Positions 1-8,508 of a DNA stretch of 64,000 nucleotides are shown here, piece after piece (the stretch's first letter is position 1; the number at the start of each line of letters is the position of its first letter). The stretch comes from Pedobacter chinensis (lineage in GTDB: Bacteria > Bacteroidota > Bacteroidia > Sphingobacteriales > Sphingobacteriaceae): assembly GCF_003339865.1 (NCBI RefSeq), contig NZ_QPKV01000006.1, forward strand, positions 1 through 64,000, given 5' to 3'. The notes below the pieces were generated by a model. It was not told the origin of the DNA. It was given only the letters and a program-made list of their open reading frames with translations, and ran no database searches. Both the position numbers and the translations under genes were made by a program.

Positions 1-58
1 CCCTGGACAGCTCTACTGCCATCTTTTTGAACTCATCGTCAAATACTCTGTGTTTCAT
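1..58 (-). CDS. IS3-family transposase OrfA, N-terminal fragment (runs off left edge)
   Basis: Reading the minus strand from an ATG at 58 gives 19 codons beginning MKHRVFDDEFKKMAVELSR, then the window ends. This start is typical of the small helix-turn-helix OrfA of IS3-family elements in Bacteroidota, which recognises the element ends and joins OrfB by frameshifting. Only the N-terminus is visible. Its position inside a broken topoisomerase gene indicates an insertion sequence that jumped into the conjugative element. The IS end should lie upstream of this ATG, somewhere in 60-140, but its terminal repeat cannot be fixed from one end. Confidence 0.7.
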   Translation of the reverse strand, partial: MKHRVFDDEFKKMAVELSR

Positions 59-668
59 ATATGCCAAATTTAAAATTACATTTCAAATCTGCTCCATAAA
101 TGTCTCTACTCAAAGATAGCAACTCCAGTGTAGCATTGATACCTACAAGCCAGTCGGCACGGCTTCTGCCTTGCGCTGCTTGATACAGCCCGTCAAATGC
201 TGCCCCGTCTTTCAGGTTGTCGAAGCCTTGCTTTATTGCCTTTTCGGTAAGCGAACTTATCCAAAGGCGTTCAAAAGGTTTGTTGCATTTCAGGTATTCA
301 TAAATGTACCTGAAAATGAGTTCGCCCTCACGACCTGCATCGGTAGCAACGATGATGCTGTTGCTTTGCTTAAAAAGCTGCTCAATGACTTTCAATTGCT
401 TTAATGCGCCAGTATCGGCGGTGTACCCTTTGTCTTTTTTGACCTTGCGAACGGTCAATAAAAAGGGGTTGGGCAATATCGGCAGGGATGCTTTGTCAAA
501 TCCCGAAATGCCGTAATCTTCGGGCATTCCCAGTCCTATTAAATGACCGAATGCCCACGTAACAAAATAGCCGTTACCTGTCAGGTAGCCATCCTTTTTA
601 TCGGATGCTCCCACAAGTCCGGCTATTTCCCTTGCTACGCTTGGTTTTTCTGCAATGATTGTTTTCAT
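39..668 (-). pseudogene. topB: Truncated DNA topoisomerase IA (TopB/Exc-like), interrupted by IS
   Basis: The N-terminus MKTIIAEKPSVAREIA and the acidic motif ATDAGREGELIFRYIY (residues about 108-123) are the Toprim domain of type IA topoisomerase III, as found in Bacteroidota conjugative elements (Exc of CTnDOT). The family is usually around 650-700 residues, but only 209 codons are open. Family-like sequence seems to stop near GINAT (about residue 178). The rest is probably IS-derived and overlaps the OrfA start. The catalytic tyrosine domain is missing, so this copy should be inactive. It is the last gene of a minus-strand operon, 6 bp after the DUF3945 gene. Confidence 0.85.
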
Positions 669-674
669 ACTGTA

Positions 675-2135
675 TTACATTTTTCTGCCTTTGGATTTTT
701 CAGGCTTGTTATCCTGTTGCTCCTGCTGCTTCTCGTTTTTCGGTCTTTGCTGCCCGGACTTCAAAGGCTCTTGGACGTTCTTGGTCGCTTCGTTGGTTTT
801 ACCCTCCGAATTGACGGCAGTTTGTGTTTTATGAGTTTCGGCAGGTTCTACCCGTGCTTTGTACTGACCGGGAAACTCAAAATTGGTCTTTCCGGTATCT
901 TTGTCGAACGTGATATAACCCTTATACGGTTGGTCTTTTTTGTCTTTCAGTTCAACGTATATGGTTTGTCCGGCTTTGAACTTGTTGTACTGCTCATCAT
1001 CCAGTTCTTTGCCCCTGAAAGTTCTTGGAGCTTCTTGCGGTTGGCTTTGCTGATTGCTTTGTTGGGTATTCTGTTGGTTCGTTTGCGCCTGCTGATTGTT
1101 GTTGCTTCTGTCAAACAGGAACTCAACATACCGTTTGTCCGCATTGAATTGTACAGTTGCCGAAAACTCCGTTCCTTTCGAGGAAATCATACCCTCTAAA
1201 TAGAGCGGTTTGCCCTCCATCAGCGTTTGTTTTTGTTCGTCATTCAGCTTTACGCCCTTAATTTCATCGGGAATTTTTATAAACTCCGTGCGCAGTGCAA
1301 CCACGTCATTGGTCAGCCTGTCAATACTTATAATGGACGGCATCAGGTCGCCTGTTTTGGAGTTTACCAAATTGACGACACGCCCCATATTACCCGTTTC
1401 GAGCAGGTTTTTCTTGTCTTCGTCCGTAAACTTGTGACCGAAAAATTCAAAGTGGAGGTTAGGTTCTCTTTTGATACCGTGTATTGCCACGATAACATTG
1501 CCGTCTTCCGCTTGCTGTAAAGACAGGCGGGCATCCGTGCGGAGGATAGAGCCCCCGAGGTTGACACCTATCGGTAAAAGCTCATTGGTTTTATAACCTC
1601 GTAACAAAGGGTCGAGCAGGTTCCTTTTTTCAAGATACTCTTTGCTCAATCCGAGGTTTTTCATTGTGTCCCAATCAATCTGCTCCGGCTTGTAGCGATA
1701 TTCGCTTGTTTCCGTTGTTGTTTGTGCTGTTGCCATATTATTTTGATTTTCTTGTTTTTTATCGGGTTGGGGTTCTGCTTTCACTTCGTGTTCTTTCAGC
1801 ACTTTTTCGCCCTGTGGAGTGGGCTTATCTACGTGCTTTTGTAATTCCTCTGCTTTTTCAGCAGCAACCGAGGCAGGCACTTTGAAGAAAGTAAAGTTTG
1901 TAGGGTTCTTTAACTGGCTGAAAAAATTGGAAAAGAAGTTGGAAAAGAAATCACCGCTTTTATCCACACGCATAAACTGGTTTTGATTTTTCTTCGTGGG
2001 GTCAACGGTTTCCATTTTCCCGTTTTCGTCTATACTCTTTACTGCCTGGATTTTCATTTTCTCTTTATCCAGTACGAGTAAGATGTCCGAAAGCTGTTCG
2101 GGCATTTCCTGTTTATTAGTTGTTTCTTCGCTCAT
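675..2135 (-). CDS. DUF4099/DUF3945 conjugative-element protein (CTnDOT orf3-like)
   Basis: This is a 486-residue cytoplasmic, hydrophilic protein without signal peptide. The N-terminal 150 residues are charged linker. About residues 150-345 (from YRYKPEQIDWDTMKNLGLSK) resemble DUF4099. A glutamine-rich linker follows, then a DUF3945-like module (GKELDDEQYNKFKAGQTIYV, about 375-430). The last 60 residues are very Q/K/E-rich. The same combination occurs next to topB in Bacteroidota conjugative transposons. In CTnDOT the gene between xis2d and exc is orf3. Its biochemical role is unknown. The assignment to this position rests on gene order and is an inference. Confidence 0.75.
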   Translation of the reverse strand: MSEETTNKQEMPEQLSDILLVLDKEKMKIQAVKSIDENGKMETVDPTKKNQNQFMRVDKSGDFFSNFFSNFFSQLKNPTNFTFFKVPASVAAEKAEELQKHVDKPTPQGEKVLKEHEVKAEPQPDKKQENQNNMATAQTTTETSEYRYKPEQIDWDTMKNLGLSKEYLEKRNLLDPLLRGYKTNELLPIGVNLGGSILRTDARLSLQQAEDGNVIVAIHGIKREPNLHFEFFGHKFTDEDKKNLLETGNMGRVVNLVNSKTGDLMPSIISIDRLTNDVVALRTEFIKIPDEIKGVKLNDEQKQTLMEGKPLYLEGMISSKGTEFSATVQFNADKRYVEFLFDRSNNNQQAQTNQQNTQQSNQQSQPQEAPRTFRGKELDDEQYNKFKAGQTIYVELKDKKDQPYKGYITFDKDTGKTNFEFPGQYKARVEPAETHKTQTAVNSEGKTNEATKNVQEPLKSGQQRPKNEKQQEQQDNKPEKSKGRKM

Positions 2136-2220
2136 AATCTGAAAATTTCAAAATTTCACGATCGAATGTAAAGGAAGCCTTCACTGATTTGCTTTATGTG
2201 GCACTCAAAGGCAGCGTTTG

Positions 2221-2529
2221 TCACTTATTGGCATCCAGTTTAGGTAACGGAGGGTTAAAACTTTCCCTGATGAACTGATGCACATCGGATAGCTTGTAAT
2301 ACAGTTTTCCGCTAATGGTATAATAAGGGAGCTTACCTATGGAGCGATACCGTTGCAGGGAACGGTTACTGATTTTCAGCATTTGCAATAAATCCTGATT
2401 ATCCAGTAACTCTTCGCCGTCTATGCTGTTGCGCTTCTTTTGTAAATCGTCTATGTGGTTGCCAAGAATGTCCAGCCTGTCCATTATGCGTTCCATCCAC
2501 GCCACAAATTCCATTTTGTCGATATTCAT
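2221..2529 (-). CDS. Small helix-turn-helix protein (Xis2d-like excision factor)
   Basis: This 102-residue protein has a central MerR/excisionase-type helix-turn-helix: LLDNQDLLQMLKISNRSLQR followed by YRSIGKLPYYTISGKLYY, ending in the wing and a helix that picks up the sequence YKLSDVHQFI. The N-terminal 35 residues look like a coiled helix. Such proteins bend DNA for integrase-directed excision or act as regulators in Bacteroidota conjugative elements. It follows the paralogous gene at 2542-2895 by 12 bp and precedes the DUF3945 gene, matching the xis2c-xis2d-orf3-exc order of CTnDOT. The Xis role is inferred from order and fold only. Confidence 0.75.
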   Translation of the reverse strand: MNIDKMEFVAWMERIMDRLDILGNHIDDLQKKRNSIDGEELLDNQDLLQMLKISNRSLQRYRSIGKLPYYTISGKLYYKLSDVHQFIRESFNPPLPKLDANK

Positions 2530-2541
2530 ACGGGTACGCTT

Positions 2542-2895
2542 TTAATGATTACCTGATTTCAGCTTTCTGCCTTTCTCGATATAGCTTTTGCCTTTCGCCA
2601 TAAGCTGCTCCACATATTCATCGGTCGTCTGCACGGCGTTAGCGTTGAGCATTTCCTTGATAGCACCAATCGTATAGTAATACTGCCCGTACATTTTTGA
2701 AAAAGCTATCTGCCCGTTGGTGCGCATACGCCACAACGTTTTTTCGCTGATGTGGAGATACTGGCAGACTTCGTGGTTGTTGAGCCATAAGCTATCGTAG
2801 CTTGTATCTTCCAGTTTGAGGATATATTCGCTAATGGCTTTCAACCGTTCGTTGAGGTGCTTCCACACTTCTTCGTCAACTGTTATAATGTTCAT
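2542..2895 (-). CDS. Small helix-turn-helix protein (Xis2c-like excision factor)
   Basis: This 117-residue protein has the same excisionase-type helix-turn-helix as its downstream neighbour: LWLNNHEVCQYLHISEKTLW, then RMRTNGQIAFSKMYGQYYY. A coiled-coil-like N-terminus and a lysine-rich tail flank it. It is the first gene of the minus-strand excision-like operon. The operon promoter must lie in 2896-3060, next to paired TGCCAA motifs and a long palindrome. By analogy to CTnDOT it would be Xis2c, with rteC upstream controlling it. No direct proof of function is visible. Confidence 0.75.
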   Translation of the reverse strand: MNIITVDEEVWKHLNERLKAISEYILKLEDTSYDSLWLNNHEVCQYLHISEKTLWRMRTNGQIAFSKMYGQYYYTIGAIKEMLNANAVQTTDEYVEQLMAKGKSYIEKGRKLKSGNH

Positions 2896-2950
2896 TGCAC
2901 TATTGTTTAATATTCACAGTACAAAATTCAGAAGTGTGGCAGTGTTTGTC

Positions 2951-2977
2951 TGCCAATGCGTACCCATTGGTTTGGCA
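2951..2977. promoter_or_regulatory. Inverted TGCCAA/TTGGCA motif upstream of excision genes
   Basis: TGCCAATG and CATTGG...TTGGCA are arranged as nested inverted repeats 56-82 bp upstream of the xis2c-like start. The TGCCAATTGGCA core of the palindrome at 3059-3094 repeats the same half-site. A shared binding protein (RteC or one of the HTH proteins) is likely, but this is inference. Confidence 0.4.
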
Positions 2978-3058
2978 CTTTTTTTCAAATTTTTTGCAAT
3001 GAGAAAAACCCTTGTTTAATAAGGGTTTTAGCGTGTTTCGGTTATTTTGTAGTAGCCT

Positions 3059-3094
3059 TTTGCCCATATATGCCAATTGGCATATATGGGCAAA
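3059..3094. promoter_or_regulatory. 36-bp perfect palindrome between rteC and excision operon
   Basis: Each arm reads TTTGCCCATATATGCCAA from the outside to the TTGG centre, with no mismatch over 36 bp and no loop. It lies 164 bp upstream of the xis2c-like gene and 52 bp downstream of the rteC stop. In CTnDOT, RteC activates the excision operon through inverted half-sites, so this is the best candidate RteC operator. With no loop it reads as a protein site rather than a transcript hairpin. Confidence 0.55.
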
Positions 3095-3124
3095 GAAAAA
3101 GCAGTACATTTTGTGTACTGCTTT
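3093..3124 (-). terminator. Rho-independent terminator of rteC
   Basis: On the minus strand an 11-bp-arm hairpin (AAAGCAGTACA paired with TGTACTGCTTT, 5-nt loop) is followed by a T-rich tract (TTTTTCTT). It starts 22 bp past the rteC stop, so it should end the rteC message before the palindrome. Confidence 0.7.
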
Positions 3125-3145
3125 CAAACACCCGTGCTGATGTTG

Positions 3146-3991
3146 CTAAAGGTCTTTATCCATATACTCTTCGAGGGAAATTTTGAGCTGGTCTAAAAAC
3201 ACCGTTCGGGAGCCTGCCCTTGTTTTCATTCGGTGGAAAGAATGATGTATATCGTTCAAGGGCGTTCGGAAGAGGATTTGGAAAATCAATGCTAATTTCC
3301 TGATGCCTATTTTCCCGTATGCAATAGATTTGGAAACATACAGGGCGTAAATCAATTCTATCAGTGCATTTTGCGAGTTCGTCCACGAAATGTCTTTGTT
3401 TCCATCACCGTTTATTGAAATGGTATCGGGATTTTTTTCAGGGTTTATTTTGGTAAGCAAGAAAGTATAAAGTAATTCATTGGCTATAATATGGGCAACT
3501 TTGTTATCGTAATAAGTAGAAAAGCTAAGGTCAATTTCAAATACACTACTTTTTAGACCATCGTGGTAATTGATTTTTCCGAGCCTGAAATAACTGTGGT
3601 CACGGTCAGTTCTGCCTGCACGATAGTACCTGTAAAAATCCTCATTGGATATGCTTTCCTTGTATTCGGATTTCAGAATTTTCAGTTGGTTTTCAAAATA
3701 ACTTTGGTGTATTCTCCCTGCACTTACGGGGCAGGTAGTTTCAATGCGGAATACCTTATTGTAATAAATAAGTTTTCCTAAAATCTGCGGTTTGATATTC
3801 TTGAAAAAATTGATTTCCTGCCGTTCGTCCTTAAATCCGGTCTGCAAGACTTTCATCTTTATAGTAAACAGCATTTCCTTTAAGAATAAGGTCATTTGGT
3901 AAGCCTCATCCGCAGTTTGCATCATTTGAGAAGATAGCATATCTTCCTGACGCTGAATTTCCGATAATATTTTGTTCAACACGATTTCCAT
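3146..3991 (-). CDS. rteC: RteC-family regulator of conjugative-element excision
   Basis: This 281-residue protein matches the RteC domain family over its length: an N-terminal helical region, the segment YYNKVFRIETTCPVSAGRIH near residue 100, FYRYYRAGRTDRDHSYFRLG near 142, and a C-terminal winged-helix-like part. In CTnDOT, RteC binds inverted repeats and activates the xis2c-xis2d-orf3-exc operon. Here it lies directly upstream of the equivalent genes with a large palindrome between. No rteA/rteB two-component genes are seen beyond it, so the usual tetracycline-responsive cascade appears absent or lies elsewhere. The start at 3991 gives a full-length family member. Confidence 0.85.
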   Translation of the reverse strand: MEIVLNKILSEIQRQEDMLSSQMMQTADEAYQMTLFLKEMLFTIKMKVLQTGFKDERQEINFFKNIKPQILGKLIYYNKVFRIETTCPVSAGRIHQSYFENQLKILKSEYKESISNEDFYRYYRAGRTDRDHSYFRLGKINYHDGLKSSVFEIDLSFSTYYDNKVAHIIANELLYTFLLTKINPEKNPDTISINGDGNKDISWTNSQNALIELIYALYVSKSIAYGKIGIRKLALIFQILFRTPLNDIHHSFHRMKTRAGSRTVFLDQLKISLEEYMDKDL

Positions 3992-4153
3992 AGCTTAGAT
4001 TTTTAGAGATTAACACCATACGTTTCGGATTTACATTTTTGTTTATTTGTCAAAACTTGGAAATAATATCGGAACCAATATCACAGGTTGCCCCCATATT
4101 GGGGAAGATTTATTTTATAACGCCTTATGATGTATATTGGAAAAAGCAGAAAA

Positions 4154-4190
4154 AAGGGTTAAGTACGCTACGACTTAACCCTTTTTTTTA
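4154..4190. terminator. Bidirectional hairpin terminator after rteC side of the element
   Basis: An 11-bp arm AAGGGTTAAGT pairs with ACTTAACCCTT across an 8-nt loop. It is followed by eight T on the plus strand and flanked by A-rich sequence, which gives T-rich sequence on the minus strand. It could close transcripts in both directions at the edge between the conjugative element and the next region. Confidence 0.6.
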
Positions 4191-4191
4191 T

Positions 4192-4200
4192 TAAATTTGC
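4192..4200 (+). promoter_or_regulatory. Bacteroidota -7 box TAAATTTGC
   Basis: TAAATTTGC matches the TAnnTTTGC -7 consensus exactly and lies 25 bp before the ATG of the small frame at 4225. No clear TTG -33 element stands at the usual distance. With the preceding T, the 10-mer at 4191-4200 also matches 9 of 10 positions of the CTnDOT core GTANNTTTGC, so it could instead be an attachment core. Confidence 0.4.
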
Positions 4201-4224
4201 GGTAATGATTTACAAGGTAATCAG

Positions 4225-4341
4225 ATGAAAGCGAGTGCAGTAAGCACCATTACTAAATCGTTACCGATAGCACTTTCGGTTCTTGTAAACTACTCTTTAT
4301 TAGCCACTTTGGGCTATATTAATCTTTTTGTACAAAAATAG
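4225..4341 (+). CDS. Possible 38-residue membrane peptide
   Basis: An ATG at 4225 opens 38 codons ending in TAG at 4341. The peptide starts MKASAVSTITKSLP and continues as one hydrophobic stretch of about 24 residues rich in A, L, V and Y, ending NLFVQK. That fits a single membrane helix with positively charged ends. A -7 box and a terminator sit just upstream, so it could be its own transcription unit. I do not recognise the family. The same stretch may also fold as RNA, so a non-coding transcript is the alternative. Confidence 0.4.
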   Translation: MKASAVSTITKSLPIALSVLVNYSLLATLGYINLFVQK

Positions 4342-4539
4342 TAATTTCGAAATTTTGTTAATTCATTGTAAATCAATCGATTTTTATTCGTTTAAATATG
4401 CTGATCGAGAAATTTTTAAACAGTTTAAACCTATTTTTCTTGCGAAAAAGTTAATTACATGCTAAAATTGTGGAAAACTTTTTAAAGATTAAAGTTTGTT
4501 ATTGGTTTAATAAGAACATCAATTGTGCAATTAATTGCT

Positions 4540-7500
4540 TTAACTCTTAATTCGGCTTGTTTTTAGTTTATTTAAATAAGCCGACGGGCTTAATCCGAAC
4601 TGCCGCTGAAAATCTCTGGAAAAATTGGCATGTGAACTATAGCCAATCATAAAAGCAACTTCATTTATTTTATATTGTCCGTTTGATATTAATTCTGCTG
4701 CTTTCTTTAATCTGGTTAAGTTTATTAATTCATTAGGGGATAGATCAGAAAGCCCCTTTATTTTACGATATAAAGTCGGCCTGCTCATGTTCATCATTGC
4801 CGAGAGCTTATCTACATCAAGGTCAACATCTGTTATATGTTCGTAAATGTGATTATTAAGGCATTCTAAAAAATCTTTGTTCGATTTAGAAATATTAATT
4901 CCGTTAAAATGTGTTAAAGGCGACTTTCGAAAATATTCTTTAATTAATTTTCTGTTATTTAAAAGGCTATGGATTTGAGCAAGCAAATGTTCAAATGAAA
5001 AAGGTTTTTCAATATATGCATCAGCACCAACCTCAAGTCCTTCGGTTTTGGCACCAATTGAATTTTTTGCAGTAAGTAAAATGATCGGGATGTGACTGAG
5101 CTGTAAATCGCCTTTTACCCGTTTACATAACTCTATTCCATCCATTACAGGCATCATTACATCGCTTACGATCAGCTGTATGTTATCATTATCAAGCATA
5201 TGAAGTGCTTCCTGACCATTGCAGGCTTTTATTATGTTGTATTTAGGTTTTAACTCCCTCCCTATATAATTTAATATATCGGTATTGTCTTCTACTACAA
5301 GAATAACAGGTTTTGTGGAATCTAAATTAACCTCATCTGGTTCAGGTTCTTTTAATACTCCGGATTCTTGCTTTGCATGGAAACTAATTTCGGTTTCCTG
5401 ATGTAGTGGGAGGGAAAGCAAAAAGATATTTATTCCTTTTTCTGATACCTTAACTTTGATATCTCCTTTATGGAGAATTGCTAATGAACGGGCTAAAGGC
5501 AGACCAATTCCGGTGCCAATTTCCTTATCTGTATCTTTTATTCTAAAAAATGGTTCAAAAATTTTGCTGTGATATTTGCTTTCAATAGGTTGCCCATCGT
5601 TTCTAAATTCGATATTAAAATGTGAATCTTCACTATTAAATGGAAGCAAACGTATGGTTACATTATTAACTGCGTATTTGATTGCATTATTAACCAAATT
5701 GTTTAATATCTTTTTTAACGCTTCTTTGTCAACGTATGCAAATAAAGGGTGGTGCGGTAAATCAAGTTGATACGATAAGTTTTTATGTTCTGCAGTCGGT
5801 TTAAAATCGGTATATACATCTTTTAGAATTTCCTGAATATGCGTTTCTGTAAAACTCAAACTAAAACTATTGGCTTCAGTTTTACGGAAATCAAGAAGCT
5901 GATTTGTCAGATCAATTAATCGATTTGTATTTTTCTTTATCATGTTAATGCTTTCCTTGATTTGCGATGCCGATAAAACGTTATTACTCAGCTTGTCAAG
6001 CGGCATTTTGATGAGCGTGAGAGGGGTACGGATTTCATGCGCAACATTAGTGAAAAATTCAATCTTTGCATTATATAATTCGCGTTCAGTATTAATTTGT
6101 ATGGTTTCAATTTTACGTTTATTCTTTTCTGAGTTTGCCTGATGATAGTATTTTAATATTGTTATAATGATGCCCCCAATAATAATGGAATAGAACAAGT
6201 ATGCCCATTTGGAGAGCCACCACGGAGGTAATATTTTAATATCTATTTTAGTTTCCTTATCATTCCAAACGCCATCATTGTTAGAGCCTTTTACTTTCAA
6301 TGTATATGCTCCCGGTGGTAAATTGGTATAATAAATATTTTGGCTATTTCTTAACCTAATCCAGTTTTTATCTAACCCTTCCATTTTGTACTGATATTGA
6401 TTCATTTGCGGACTGGCATAACTCAAAGCCACCACATTGAAATTTAAGTTAGCGCTATCATGCGGCAAGGTAATCGAACTGGAATAAATAGCTGATTTTT
6501 TTAACGCCGAATGATTACTGATCGTTTCATCCCTGTTATTTACTTGCAAACCTGTTATGTAAACCGGAGGAACGTAAGTGTTTTTAAGCAAATTGGCTGG
6601 ATTAAAGCGAATTAATCCTTTAACTGTTCCAAAATATATGCTGCCATCGGTATCCTGGTAAGATGAGTTATAATTAAATTGTTCTGTTGGTAATCCATTA
6701 GCGATATGGAAGGCTCCAAATTTTTTGGTTTTTAGATTGTAAGTTGCCAATCCCTTGCCGGTTGAAATCCATAATACCTGATTTTTATCTTCGGTAATTC
6801 TGAAAATCTGATCGCTGGGAAGGCCGTTTTCTGAAGTGTAATTTTTAAATTGTTTTTTTGCAATGTCGTAATCTGACAGGCCACTTTCAGTACCAAACCA
6901 TAAATGATGACGGCTGTCTTCAAATATATGGTTTACATAATTATTAACAAGGCCGTCTTTTTGATTTGTGCTCCCGCTTTTTCCGGTAAATACATTATTA
7001 TATCTTATCCCCGAACCATAACTTCCAGCCCATAATGTGCCATCTTTAGTTTGATAGAGTGTTTGAATCTGCATCTTAAAAAATGGTATTGCCTCAAAAT
7101 TGTCTTTTACTCTGTTATATTTAAACAAGCCTGTCCACGTACCTATTAAAATTTCACCTTGAAGATTCTTATAAATGGAAACGATAAAATTGCTTTTAAA
7201 GGAATCGGCACCACTACCTGAGTTATAGTGTTTTATAACGCGACCGGTTTTTATATCCATCACATCCAGCCCGTGTTCGTAAGTTCCTATCCATAATTTA
7301 TCATCATCGGCACATAAACCATGAATATTATTATAAGAAATGTTGTTTATTTTATCGGGTGTATATTTTGTGATATGATTTGATTTGAGATCTATTTTAT
7401 TAAGGCCGGCATCTTCTGTACCAACCCATAACTGGTCATATTTATCTTTAACAATTTCATGAACAATATTCCCGCTTATACTGTTTATTCCCGGTTGTGG

Positions 7501-8508
7501 AAAATATTTTTGAAAGCCGTTGTAATATTTAGAGTAATAATTAATGCCACCAAAATAAGAACCTAACCAAATGCCGTTTTCCCTGTCTCTGTAAATAGTC
7601 GATATTAAATTATCGGCAATAGAATAAGGGTTGCCATATTGCTTTTGAATGGTAATAATTTTGCCTGTGTTTATATTGTAAATACATAAGCCTTTTTCAG
7701 TGCCAACCCAATACTCATCATCTTTATAATGGAAAACAAAAAAAGCATGTATATCCTTAATTGATTTATCCTGATAAAGAGCATCTCTTAATTGACCGGT
7801 TTTATAATTAAAGATTACAAGCTTCGTTTGTTCAGCAATAATAAGGGCAGAATCGCCCAGTGTTTGGATGCTATTAATTTGCAAATCCTTAATTTTTTGA
7901 TTTTTTTCAGGAATTGTATAGGTTTTATAGCTGTTATTATTCGGATTAAACTGCCTGATATTATTGGTTCCTGAAACGGCCCATATTTTTCCGTCTGAAG
8001 CAAGATGAACAGTGGAAAAATATTTATCAGAAAATTCAAATGTTATTAACTTACTTGTATGTTTAATGTATTTGTAAAGCTTACCTTGTGATAAAATCCA
8101 TATATTATTTTGGCTGTCACCGATAATTTTTTGCACTGCCGTTTTTGGGCCTCTCACAAAGAATTTAAAGTTTTCTTTTATTGGGTCATAAATATAAATT
8201 CCCTTTGAAGTACCCACGTACAATTGTTCATCGCTATCTTCATACAAGCTTAATGCTGCATTACTGCCAATAGTGCCCGAGCCATTTAGGCTTGTTTTAA
8301 ATATTTTAAAGGTAGTTCCATCAAAACGGTTAAGGCCATTACGGGTACCAAACCACATAAATCCTTTTTTATCCTGAATTATTGAAGTAACGGTGTTACT
8401 GGAAAGCCCGTCATTAATTTGATAACTTTTAAAATAATATGAGTCGCTCTGTGCAAAGGAGATGCCGGAGATTAAAATAAACAGGATAAATATTACGGCT
8501 GTTTTCAA
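4540..8508 (-). CDS. Hybrid two-component system sensor/regulator (HTCS)
   Basis: This 1322-residue protein has the full one-protein signalling layout of Bacteroidota glycan sensors. It has a signal peptide (1-19), then about 650 residues of Reg_prop beta-propeller repeats (many GLSSN, WFGT, LWIGT blades), a Y_Y_Y domain (about 690-760) and a membrane helix (about 767-788). These are followed by HisKA with His824 in AHEIRTP, HATPase_c, a receiver domain with Asp1116 in SDVMMP, and an AraC-type DNA-binding domain (about 1225-1322). The periplasmic part binds an oligosaccharide and the C-terminus activates the neighbouring susC/susD genes. It is divergent from susC, with 363 bp between. The ligand cannot be told from sequence. 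Confidence 0.95.
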   Translation of the reverse strand: MKTAVIFILFILISGISFAQSDSYYFKSYQINDGLSSNTVTSIIQDKKGFMWFGTRNGLNRFDGTTFKIFKTSLNGSGTIGSNAALSLYEDSDEQLYVGTSKGIYIYDPIKENFKFFVRGPKTAVQKIIGDSQNNIWILSQGKLYKYIKHTSKLITFEFSDKYFSTVHLASDGKIWAVSGTNNIRQFNPNNNSYKTYTIPEKNQKIKDLQINSIQTLGDSALIIAEQTKLVIFNYKTGQLRDALYQDKSIKDIHAFFVFHYKDDEYWVGTEKGLCIYNINTGKIITIQKQYGNPYSIADNLISTIYRDRENGIWLGSYFGGINYYSKYYNGFQKYFPQPGINSISGNIVHEIVKDKYDQLWVGTEDAGLNKIDLKSNHITKYTPDKINNISYNNIHGLCADDDKLWIGTYEHGLDVMDIKTGRVIKHYNSGSGADSFKSNFIVSIYKNLQGEILIGTWTGLFKYNRVKDNFEAIPFFKMQIQTLYQTKDGTLWAGSYGSGIRYNNVFTGKSGSTNQKDGLVNNYVNHIFEDSRHHLWFGTESGLSDYDIAKKQFKNYTSENGLPSDQIFRITEDKNQVLWISTGKGLATYNLKTKKFGAFHIANGLPTEQFNYNSSYQDTDGSIYFGTVKGLIRFNPANLLKNTYVPPVYITGLQVNNRDETISNHSALKKSAIYSSSITLPHDSANLNFNVVALSYASPQMNQYQYKMEGLDKNWIRLRNSQNIYYTNLPPGAYTLKVKGSNNDGVWNDKETKIDIKILPPWWLSKWAYLFYSIIIGGIIITILKYYHQANSEKNKRKIETIQINTERELYNAKIEFFTNVAHEIRTPLTLIKMPLDKLSNNVLSASQIKESINMIKKNTNRLIDLTNQLLDFRKTEANSFSLSFTETHIQEILKDVYTDFKPTAEHKNLSYQLDLPHHPLFAYVDKEALKKILNNLVNNAIKYAVNNVTIRLLPFNSEDSHFNIEFRNDGQPIESKYHSKIFEPFFRIKDTDKEIGTGIGLPLARSLAILHKGDIKVKVSEKGINIFLLSLPLHQETEISFHAKQESGVLKEPEPDEVNLDSTKPVILVVEDNTDILNYIGRELKPKYNIIKACNGQEALHMLDNDNIQLIVSDVMMPVMDGIELCKRVKGDLQLSHIPIILLTAKNSIGAKTEGLEVGADAYIEKPFSFEHLLAQIHSLLNNRKLIKEYFRKSPLTHFNGINISKSNKDFLECLNNHIYEHITDVDLDVDKLSAMMNMSRPTLYRKIKGLSDLSPNELINLTRLKKAAELISNGQYKINEVAFMIGYSSHANFSRDFQRQFGLSPSAYLNKLKTSRIKS

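Noticed and set aside
543..1199. Plus-strand frame of 218 codons
   Set aside because: It is antisense to the DUF4099/DUF3945 gene and has low-complexity runs of L and F. The minus-strand gene has family matches.
4191..4345. A tRNA or tRNA fragment as integration site
   Set aside because: No cloverleaf or T-loop consensus (GTTCRANNC) could be found here or elsewhere near the element edge.
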